NCBI GenBank assembly: GCA_025200525.1
Contig: CM045762.1
Span: 74,955,217-75,019,216 of the forward strand
DNA from: Camellia lanceoleosa
Lineage: Eukaryota > Streptophyta > Magnoliopsida > Ericales > Theaceae
Direction: 5' to 3'
Length of the DNA stretch: 64,000 bases
Shown: piece after piece, positions 53,707 through 62,910 of the stretch
Layout of the letters: each line of letters opens with the position of its first letter
Position numbering within the stretch: the first letter of the stretch is position 1
Made by a program: the position numbers and the translations under genes
Notes under the pieces: model-generated
Told to the model about the DNA's origin: nothing
Seen by the model: only the letters and a program-made list of their open reading frames with translations
The model's database searches: none

Positions 53707-54213
53707 GTTCAGCTCCAGTTGGTGATCTGCTGCTGTTATCCAAGTGGGTGATCTGCACTTAGTAATTTGTCATCCCAGTGGGTGATCACAGTGCTGCTTT
53801 GCTGGGTTTGTGTTGTTTAGTGTTGTGTTGCTGACTTGGTGATTTATCACCCCAGTGGGCTTGTTGCTGACTTGGTGATTTGGTATTGTGTTGTGGTGAT
53901 TTGTTGCTGATCTGAACTGGTTTTATGAACTGCAATCTGTCACCCCAGTGGGTGATCTGAACTGGTTTTATGCAAGTTGTGTTTTGGTATTGTTTTGTGG
54001 TGATATCAAGTTGCTGATCTGAACTGAACGAACAAAGTGATGGTAGAGTTAAGTTGTTCATAGGTTCATTCTGTCTGGGCAGCAGATATCAATAAGTTCC
54101 TGTGGATGGTTGGTATAGGTGGTGGTGTATTCCCCCACATCAAGGAACCTGATTATCTGTTTCTGGTTTTACTAGTTTTTTTGCTCTGTTTCTTTTGCTC
54201 GTTGGTTTCTCAC

Positions 54214-54307
54214 CAACTTGGAAGTTGGAGCTTGTTTTAGCTCCAAGCTCCTCTTTATTGATGTAATTTTCTTATAATTCATCAATAAAGTCTTCTTTTT
54301 GCCGATT
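54214..54307 (+). terminator. conserved LINE 3' end with hairpin and AATAAAG
   Basis: Seen: GGTTTCTCACCAACTT, then GTTGGAGCTTGTTTTAGCTC, which can fold by GGAGCT/AGCTCC pairing, then TCATCAATAAAG before the A tract. The same order stands at 46711-46826. Known: LINE RT can recognise a 3' hairpin. Its role here is inferred. Confidence 0.55.
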
Positions 54308-54377
54308 AAAAAAAAAAAAATACATACAAGACATATGAGATATGTATGAAACATGTATTTTAGCAATCAGCTTGAGC

Positions 54378-54383
<6 letters not shown>

Positions 54384-54408
<25 letters not shown>

Positions 54409-54421
54409 TGGTGCACAATAT
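54384..54421 (-). mobile_element. tail-only retroinsertion (38 bp, mostly T)
   Basis: Seen: CT(n) of about 26 T and GGTGCACAATA between two copies of TGAGCTGTCTT (54373-54383 and 54421-54431, sharing one base with the insert). It looks like a target-primed insertion that copied little more than a poly(A) tail. Confidence 0.6.
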
Positions 54422-54431
54422 GAGCTGTCTT

Positions 54432-54577
54432 GGTCTTCTAGTAACTACAATGGGACAACACAATCCCAAGGTGGGAGCAGCCTTAAATCCCTGGGCCAGC
54501 TGTCCCACCCTTCGAGGTGCCTACAAACCAGCGAAGGGATTAGTCTCCGCGGTCGGCGGGGGATACCCTGGGGAGAC

Positions 54578-54620
<43 letters not shown>
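54432..54620 (+). mobile_element. SINE-like fragment with a 41-A tail
   Basis: Seen: a GC-richer body (GTGCCTACAAACCAGCGAAG, GGATTAGTC, GGGATACCCTGGGGAGACC) then 41 uninterrupted A (54580-54620). The GGATTAGTC...GGATACCC part recalls the 3' body of plant SINEs. I see no convincing box B promoter or target duplication, so it may be truncated or of another type. Confidence 0.45.
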
Positions 54621-54622
<2 letters not shown>

Positions 54623-55390
54623 AGTTCGGACAAAGGGATGCTGTTGTGCCTTTGGGTATAACAGCCTGTTGTGAGGGCTCGTGGAAATTTATTTCGGGTA
54701 TATTTTGATAATCTAAACTATTTATATTATAGGGTTCATTAAATAAATTATTCATACCACAAAAAAAAAATCAAACAAAAAAAAAAAAAATCAAACAAAC
54801 AGATTAATTGGCTATATGTAGCCCTACAACAAAAGCACATTTGGTTTTTAAAAAATAAACGGTTAATATGGTTTTAATAATTTTTTAAAAAACAATTAGG
54901 ACTTGATCATAGGGTTACAATTGTCCGATTAACTTAATTTTTAGCAAGGACAATATACTCGATAAACCTTACAATATGAATGATTCAAATCATCAAAGTA
55001 GACCCACGATAAACTCCCACAAGCCCTCACACCAACAACCCCATTCCCATGGAGTTCATGCCAAGAGTTTAAATCTACCTAAATTATTTTGTATTAGCAA
55101 TACTACAAATTCAAGAACAAATTCTCAAAAAAGTATTCTAAAAAATATATCACAATCATTATAAATAAGGCTCACACCACACAAGCTTTAAATTTAAAGT
55201 ATATAACTCATTTCAAGATAAATTTTGAAATATCTTTTCACGATCCATGGTATTTCTGGTTGTGGTTGGGGAAGCAATTTCGAAATTCCCAAGTCCCTTT
55301 CATAGTTTAAGGAATTAGGCATTCCCCATATAGGGAATCCCCAGTCAATTGGACTTTGTCGCACCAAACAATACTACAACCACTATTACA
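54621..55390. other. AT-rich DNA, no gene seen
   Basis: Seen: A-tracts at about 54762-54790 and nothing coding. The last base, A at 55390, is the left insertion base of the Helitron. Confidence 0.6.
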
Positions 55391-55686
55391 TCTATCTATA
55401 TATTATATAAGAAAAATGAGATTTTTAATTTATAAGACTTGTGAGAGTTCTAATATTTCAATCTTAATTTTTAAAATTTTTAATTTAAAAAAAATAGTAT
55501 TTATTGACTTCTTCCAACCTACAAGCATTTTTTACTTCTCCCATATCTACTCCTACATCATTTTCAACTTCTCTCATATACTATAGTTAGTGATGGGATT
55601 GTTAAATTATTTTTATAAAAAAAATCTTTCAAAAAATAATTTGTATTTTAAAAAAAGTATATAAAACAAATATAAATTCTTAGTAA

Positions 55687-55725
<39 letters not shown>

Positions 55726-57854
55726 GATATATTATATAAATAAAAGGGGGTTTCTAACCACAAGTCTTATGGGAGTTTCAATATCTCAAACTAAAATTTT
55801 TAATTTTTTGATTTTAAATAATTAAAAAAATCTCTATAGCTCTCATTCAAGCAAAAAAAAAATAATAATAATTATAATAATAATAAATTAATTAATTAAT
55901 TAATTAATAAATATCTCTTCATTTATTGCCTTTCAAATGGAAAGTATATCAAATATATAAAATAAAAAATAGAAAGTATACCACTCTATTTCAAAATTCA
56001 AATTTGAGGGGCAGTAAATATGGAAAACATTCTATTAATTTAAATTTAAAATTATAATGATTTATCCCATATATATAAGTTTTAAATAATGATATATTCT
56101 ATAATTTATCTATATCTATATACTATTATAGTTGCAAAATATTATCATTTCGTTAAGGTAGAAAGTTGTAATTTTTTTTCTCATTTTTTTTTATTTTGTT
56201 TAATTTTTTGTTAATACGTGTTACAATATGATTGGTCTATAAATTAATTTTATATTCTTAAAAGAAAATTTCAAATTTAGATTCTTACTTAAATAATGTT
56301 ACTATAGTTGGAATGAGATCAATATTCATTCCTTAAATTTTGCATCCTTTATTAAATTATAAAATAAAATTTCAAATTTAAATTCTTTTTCAAAATATAT
56401 TACTACAATTAGAATGAGATCAATATTCACATGTGTCATAATAATGTGTCATAATATTATTAGTCTAAATATAATTTGTTTTAAATACACGTGTTCAAAT
56501 TATTAATCGCTACTATTTTTGTTTTCTTTTTTTGTTTTAAATTTTATAAAAAAAATTATATCCTTCTAAACTATAAGGACTTGAGCAATAATATTTTTCT
56601 AATATAAATTTTTTTTTTTAGAAAAGAACAAAATATAAATTTTTAAGTACTTACCAAACATAGTGGATTTTGTTAGATTTTATTTTTTTAATTTCAATTG
56701 TTAATTAAAAAAATTAAAATAAAGAGTAAAGATATCTTTGGCTCAAATTGTTAAAAAGTTAGTTTTGCTAAAATAAATTAGAAAGAAACGTTGATTTTCA
56801 TTTTTTTATATTAAAAGTGATAGTTCGTCAAACTTTTTTATTTTAAAAAAAAGGGGGGGTTATAGGTGATAATTTATCGTTCATCTAGAATTATTTTCAG
56901 ATTAAATGAAAATACCATGTTTAAATTTTAAATTTCTTACCTTTTTTTTATTCAAATACTTTCATTTTGTAAGAAATTTGTTTTTATTATATTTAATATT
57001 TTATTGTAATTTTTAAATTAAAAATAATTTCAAAAAGATCATATTTAAATTATTTATGTCATTATAAAAAGTAAATTTTTTTAATATGTGGTAGTTTGAG
57101 AAGTGCTAAATAAATATACTTTTTTACTTTTTACAAAAATATGTATAAAAAAATAGAGATATGATGTGAACCAAAAAAGATAATTAAGTATATTTTTTTA
57201 ATTTTTACTAAAAAATATGTAGAAAAATAGAGATGTGGTGTGATCCAAAAAAAAAAAAAAAAGGTGAGCTAATATGGCACTTCCCAAACAACCCTTTATT
57301 TGATGATCCCTTTCTAAAAGGCGTATTTTTTTAAATATTTTTAAGAAAAATTTTATTGAAAATCTTAAGTATATTGCTTTTTCTTTTGTTCATTAATATT
57401 GAATTTTCAAATTAATTTTATTTATTATTTTAAAAAATAAATTAGCAAATAGTTTATATATTTATATATATAATTTTGTTTTGGTTGCTCAAGTTATTAT
57501 TTGGTGTTTCTGCCCAAGTCCACTGAAATTTAATTTGAATTTTTGAATTTCTGCATAGATTCTCACTTAATTAAAAACTATATAGTTCAATCTTTAAAAA
57601 AATTTAAGCTCAACTCAAGTTGCTTGGATTGAACCCACCTAAGTTTGCAGTTCTAGAAAGGGAGGTTGAAAGTTATATGATTAAATTTGTGACAAATTAA
57701 AAAATAAATAAATAAATTGTGAGACTTAAATTGTAAATTTCAATCTGCTTTGTTTTCATAATTTGCATACAAAAATTTAACTATTTATATTATTTTGTAT
57801 AAAAATATATTATTAACTTTGTTACATGTCGTGCGTAGCACGGGTTACCACTAG
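55391..57854 (+). mobile_element. non-autonomous Helitron, about 2.5 kb
   Basis: Seen: left end A|TCTATCTATATATTATATAAG. The right end has the hairpin CGTGC-GTA-GCACG (57830-57842), 12 bases, CTAG, then T. Known: Helitrons start with TC, end with a hairpin 10-12 bases before CTRR, and insert between A and T. The interior is AT-rich without RepHel coding sequence. A second left-end-like sequence lies inside, near 55729 (ATATATTATATAAATAAAAG), so the true left end could be there. Confidence 0.72.
55688..55724. repeat. (CTAT)n microsatellite
   Basis: Seen: nine CTAT units in a row. It lies just before the second Helitron-like left end, whose first bases are TCTATC, so it may have grown from the Helitron terminus. 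Confidence 0.9.
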
Positions 57855-57855
57855 T

Positions 57856-58160
57856 ATATTATATAAGGAAATAGGGATTTTTAACTCACAAGCCTTGTGA
57901 GAGTTCCAATACCTCAATCTTAGTTTCCTAATTTTTTGATTTAAAAAAAAAAAAAAAAAAAAAACTCAACATTTATTAATTTCTCCCAAACCTTTTTAAC
58001 TTCTCTCATACACACTCTTTTCAACTTCTCCCATACCTATTTAATTATTTTGAAAATAATAATTATCACCCATTTTCAACTTCTCCCATACCTATTTAAT
58101 TATTTTGGAAATAATAATTATCCTCCCCCTTTTAACTTCTCTCAAACCTATTTAATTATT
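57856..58160 (+). mobile_element. second Helitron left-end region, directly abutting the first right end
   Basis: Seen: TATATTATATAAGGAAATAGG and then TCACAAGCCTTGTGAGAGTTCC match 55399 onward (ATATTATATAAGAAAAATGAG, ATAAGACTTGTGAGAGTTC). It begins one base after CTAG of the first element. Repeats with TTTAACTTCTC and ATTATTTTGGAAATAATAAT follow. No right end was found. Confidence 0.55.
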
Positions 58161-59281
58161 TTAAAAATAATAATTATTCCTTAATTTATGGATTTCAAAT
58201 GTAAATATAACAAAAATATTTCATAATCTCTGCAATGTAATTTCTCTCATTGATTTCCAAAAGAAAATATTAAAATTTGACTTCCTTTCCTCTCCCCCAA
58301 AAAATCAGATAATATTTTTCATGAAAATTGTAAAAATCTATCTATATCTTATATATTGTATTATAACATAACCCCAAAAATAAAAATAAAAACAAAAATC
58401 AGATATACAAACAGATAAAATTAATAAATATGATTTTTATTTATGCAGTTGAAATCTTTCTTTTGTCTCTCAATACCCAATTTTAAATTTTAAAAATCTT
58501 TAAAGTCTATCTAAACAAATCTAATATAAAAGTATCTCACACCATCATACTTTAAATCAATAAAACTCACATGTCTGTCACATATCTAACTCACATCATA
58601 ATTTACCTAAATAATTATAATTAAAAACAAATAGATACCATAAATAAATTAAATTTTAAAAAATAGAAATCCACAACTCCATCTTAAATAAATTGAAAAA
58701 AAAATAGAAACCACACAAAAATAAATAAGATAAGAATTTAGATATAGATTTCAAAAAGATATGACAATATCAAAATTTGAATTATGATTTAATAATATAA
58801 TTATTTTCTTTTTTTTTTATGTATATCTATCAAAATTTTAAATCACTTAATGAGACAAATTAATCAATTTTTAAGTCTTATTTAAAGAATAATCTAATTA
58901 GTCATCCCAACTCCTAAGGTTCACAGGCACTGGTGGAGGAGCTGACCGATTAGGTGGGGTGATGACTAAATTGTTGGGGGTAATATCCTACCACTCCATA
59001 AATTTATTTGTTTTGTAATTTTATTTTTTTTTCTTGTGTAATTCTCTTTCTCTGTTGTTAGTTTGGTTTTGGTTACGATTTTAGTGAGATTTATGAGAAG
59101 AAAATTAATCAAATTATACATTTCAACCAAATACATACTCAAACTTTCACTATTTCAAGATGTTATTTCACTATAATTCTAATTAAGAGAATCTTCAACC
59201 CTTATTATTTTTTTTCTCAAATTACAATTTGATAAAAATTTAAAAGATGAAGCGTTATTTTTTTCCATCAAAATTGATGAA
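58161..59281. other. AT-rich DNA, no gene seen
   Basis: Seen: no coding content. It could include the interior of the second Helitron. Confidence 0.55.
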
Positions 59282-59617
59282 TGTTAAGGATGAAGAACCT
59301 TCTAGTACATCAGCAGCATCTTCTCATGCATCAGCATCAGATGCAATCACAGCTCTCAACTGTTTCTCAACTGTTTCCATAACTGCTGGAAAGTAGTTAG
59401 AAGTCATTAGAAGTAGTTATTCTAGTGCATCAGCAGCATCTTCTCATGCATCAGCATCAGATGTAATCACAGCTCTCAACTATTTCCGTAACTGCTGGAA
59501 AGTAGTTAGAAGTCATTAGAAGTAGTTAGACTCTATTATTCAGTTACATATCTCTTGTATAAATATACTCTGTAATCCAGATATTCTTTAATGAGAATTG
59601 AGTTCAATCTTTCATCA
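59282..59617 (+). repeat. 5' LTR, 336 bp, with an internal tandem duplication of about 110-120 bp
   Basis: Seen: it starts TGTTAAGGATGAAGAACC and ends CAATCTTTCATCA. A unit beginning TCTAGT(A/G)CATCAGCAGC and ending CATTAGAAGTAGTTA occurs twice in tandem (from 59301 and from 59421). A TATA box TTGTATAAATATAC lies near 59557. Confidence 0.88.
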
Positions 59618-59629
59618 TGGTATCAGAGC
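59618..59629 (+). promoter_or_regulatory. primer binding site, initiator tRNA-Met type
   Basis: Seen: TGGTATCAGAGC directly after the LTR end. Copies stand at 62102-62113 (+) and, inverted, at 62627-62638. Confidence 0.93.
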
Positions 59630-59667
59630 AATTCTGAAGCTCTCATGAGCACAATTCTGGGCCATCC

Positions 59668-60540
59668 ATGGCTTCTTCTGATTCATCTTCTTCTTCTTCT
59701 TTATCGTCTAATCTCAGTCTGTTAATGTCTAATCTCAGTTCACTCATTACAGTGAAACTTGATTCTGTAAATTTTCTAATCTGGCACAGTCAGTTTCAAA
59801 ATGTTTTGCGAGCAACTGAGTTGTTCGATTTTGCAACTGGTTTAGTTCCTTGTCCACCATTGCAGATCAAAGATTCAAATGGTGTTGAAGTGCTCAATCC
59901 AGCTCGAGCACAGTGGAACAAAACAGATGCTCATCTGCTAAGCTGTATAACAGTTACACTTACACCTCCGATTTTTTCCTCTGTTCTTCATTTGCACCAT
60001 AGCTTTGAAGTTTTGAATGCTCTCTGTAAAAGGTTCACAGTGTTATCTAGATCTCATATTCATGAAATGAAGAACCGTTTGAATCATCTAACAAAAGATT
60101 CATTGACCATGCATGAGTATTTGACTCAGATAAAAGATATTTCTGATCAATTAACTCTGGCCTCTTTACCGGTTGATGAAGAAGATCTGGTACTTCTCAT
60201 TCTCAATGGCTTACCAGATGAATTTGATGCTCTCAAAGCCACCATTCGAGCACGTATTGAGCCTATTTCTATGGCAGAGTTAACATCTCTCTTAAATTCT
60301 GAATCAATTCACATTACAGCTAAATAGAGAAAGTTGCATTCTCATGAACCTTCAGTTGCTTATACTGCACATGCACAGCGTGGTTCATTTAGTTCTGCTT
60401 CTAGAGGAGGACGCTCGTCCCTTCGCGGTTCCAGAGGTGGTTTTAGAGGTGGTCTTCGTGGTGGCAGTAACCGATCTACTTCTCGTGGTGGTAGAGGTTG
60501 ATATTCCTCCTACAACTTAACTTGTCAAATCTATGGGAAA
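59668..60540 (+). pseudogene. copia gag
   Basis: Seen: start MASSDSSSSSSL at 59668. Capsid-type (UBN2-like) motifs follow: VNFLIWHSQFQNVLRA, ALCKRFTVLSRSHIHEMKNR and VLLILNGLPDEFDALKATIR. It is open to TAG 60325-60327 (TAK*RKL, Gln expected). Then come RGG-rich repeats, a TGA near 60499 and a zinc knuckle reading CQIYGKSSHTAIDC, in which the second Cys is Tyr (TAT for TGT). Role: particle formation and RNA binding. The start is chosen for its position 38 bases after the primer site and its match to the repeated copy at 62152. Confidence 0.85.
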
Positions 60541-61797
60541 AGCAGTCACACTGCCATTGACTGTTGGCATAGACTGGATCCTACCTTTCACCCATCCTCT
60601 TCCTCTAATTTTGCTTCTTCATCTGCTTCAGCATCTCCTTCATCTGGCTATCCTTCTCCTCGAGCCTTTGTGACTTCCACTCCATCCATTGTTTCTGCTG
60701 ATTCTTCTCCCTAGTACCTTGATTCTGCAGCTTCTGATCATATTACTAATGATCTCTCTAATCTTCACATGTATCAGGATTATCATGGCCCTGATCAGAT
60801 TACTGTAGGTAGTGGTAAGTCCATTCCTATTCATCATACAGATAAAGGCCTACTCCCTACTCCTTATTTTTCCTTTAAGCTTAATAAGCTTTTGCATGCT
60901 CCTATCTCCTCTAACCTTCTTTCTGTGCATCAACTCACCAAGGATAATAATTGCACTGTGACATTTGATGACTCTTCCTTTGTGATCCAGGAAAAACACT
61001 CGAAGGCCATTCTGCACCAGGGCCATAATGCTCATGGCTTATATCACTTTCCACATTTGTCATCACCATCTCCTACTGCTGTGTATACTCTTCCTGCATC
61101 ATCCTCTCATGCTGTATTTTCTGCTACTACTAGTCATGTATCTGAGGTTACTTGGCATCACAGATTGGGTCATCCCTCACAACAAAAATTTGTAGTTTTA
61201 AAACAACACTTGTCTGTTGCTAATACTCACTCTAAGTCTATTGTGTTTTCTTGTAATCATTGCAGCATAGCTAAAAGTCATAGACTGCCTTTCAAACTTT
61301 CTAATTCTACTGTAAATAAGCCCCTATCTCTTATACATAGTGATGTATGGGGGCCCTTTCATTCTTCTTCTTCTTGTTACAAATTCTATGTACTTTTCAT
61401 TGATGAATATAGCAAGTTTACTTGGCTTTATCCTCTTTGTTATAAAAGTGAAGTGTTTTCCAAATTTTTGGAATTTAAAGCTTATGTTGAGACTCAATTT
61501 TCCACTAAATTGCAAGTGCTTAGAACTGATGGAGGTACTGAATTTGTTAATTCTTCTATGACTCAATTTCTGAAAGCACAAGGAATTGTTCATCAATTAT
61601 CTTGTCCCTACACTCCCCCTCAGAATGGGGTCTCCGAACGCAAACATAGACATATTATTGAGACAACTATTGCTTTGCTTCATCATTCTAGTGTTCCCCT
61701 CAAGTTTTGGTTTGATGCTGTCTCTACTGCTACTCATCTCATTAATAGACTCCCTAGTGACACTCTTTTGCATAAATCACCTTATGAACTTCTTTTT
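60541..61797 (+). pseudogene. copia protease and integrase (C-terminal end lost)
   Basis: Seen: protease SP*YLDSAASDHI with TAG at 60712-60714 where relatives have Trp, then WHHRLGHPSQQKF. The integrase core follows: HSDVWGPFHSSSS, RTDGGTEFVNSS and NGVSERKHRHI (D, D, E kept), ending at LLHKSPYELLFH. Directly after it, LTR sequence begins at 61798. The integrase tail and the first part of RT are missing. Confidence 0.85.
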
Positions 61798-62910
61798 CAT
61801 GCATCAGCATCAGATGCAATCACAGCTCTCAACTGTTTCTCAACGGTTTCCGTAACTACTGGAAAGTAGTTAGAAGTCATTAGAAGTAGTTATTCTAGTG
61901 CATCAGCAGCATCTTCTCATGTATCAGCATCAGATGCAATCACAGCTCTCAGCTGTTTCTCAACTGTTTCCGTAACTGCTGGAAAGTAGCTAGAAGTCAT
62001 TAGAAGTAGTTAGACTCTATTATTCAGTTACATATCTCTTGTATAAATATACTCTGTAATCCAGATATTCTTTAATGAGAATTGAGTTCAATCTTTCATC
62101 ATGGTATCAGAGCAATTCTGAAGCTCTCACGAGCACAATTTTGGGCCATTCATGGCTTCTTCTTATTCATCTTCTTCTTCTTCTTCTTTATCATCTAATC
62201 TCAGTCTGTTAATGTCTAATCTCAGTTTACTCATTACAGTGAAACTTGATTCTGCAAATTTTCTAATCTGGCGCAGTCAGTTTCAAAATGTTTTGTGAGC
62301 AACTGAGTTGTTCGATTTTGCAACTGGTTTAGTTCCTTGTCCACCATTGCAGATCAAAAATTCAAATGGTGTTGAAGTGCTCAATCCAGCTCGAGCACAG
62401 TGGAACAAAACAGATGCTCATCTACTAAGCTGTATAACAGCTACACTTACACCTCCGATTTTTTCCTCTGTTCTTCATTTGCACCATAGCTTTGGGTTTG
62501 GAATGCTCTCTGTAAAAGGTTCACAGTGTTATCTAGATCTCATATTCATGAAATGAAGAACCGTTTGAATCATCTGACAAAAGATTCATTGACCATGCAT
62601 GAGTATTTGACTCAGATAAAAGATAGCTCTGATACCATGATGAAAGATTGAACTCAATTCTCATTAAAGAATATCTGGATTACAGAGTATATTTATACAA
62701 GAGATATGTAACTGAATAATAGAGTCTAACTACTTCTAATGACTTCTAACTACTTTCCAGCAGTTGCAGAAACAGTTGAGAAACAACTGTGAGATGTGAT
62801 TGCATCTGATGCTGATGCATGAGAAGATGCTGCTGATGCACTAGAATAACTACTTCTAATGACTTCTAACTACTTTCCAGCAGTTACGGAAACAGTTGAG
62901 AAACAGTTGA
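61798..62910. repeat. palindromic block: partial LTR, primer site, gag start, inverted primer site, inverted partial LTR
   Basis: Seen: forward LTR part 61798-62101 (matches 59325-59617), primer site 62102, gag start with ATG at 62152 and a TGA near 62296. The gag copy stops at 62626 within AAAAGATA. The inverse primer site GCTCTGATACCA (62627-62638) and an inverted LTR part (62639-about 62910) follow. RT coding resumes with EEVYMTQPPGF. Arms of about 300 and 270 bp face each other across about 525 bp. The outer junctions have short shared bases (CATG on the left, TTGAG on the right). Confidence 0.9.

Larger units (their letters stand above)
48841..54320 (+). mobile_element. L1-type LINE, 5'-truncated, carrying captured host exons in its 3' part
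   Basis: Seen: the C-terminal part of ORF1, almost complete ORF2, about 1.37 kb of 3' region, then CTCCTCTTTATTGATG, CATCAATAAAG and A13 (54308-54320). The 3' end matches the LINE at 46.8 kb. Between 53440 and 53706 lie exon-like pieces of a terpene synthase and a WRKY gene that are absent from the other LINE copies. The 5' edge is uncertain by about 50 bp, and I found no convincing target duplication (TACATACAAG follows the tail). Confidence 0.85.

Noticed and set aside
53537..53725. Genuine WRKY gene at this site
   Set aside because: Only one exon is present, surrounded by LINE 3' sequence. No zinc ligands or neighbouring exons were found within reach.
55000..59280. Hidden host gene in the AT-rich stretch
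   Set aside because: No reading frame beyond about 76 codons, and no domain or splice pattern was recognised.
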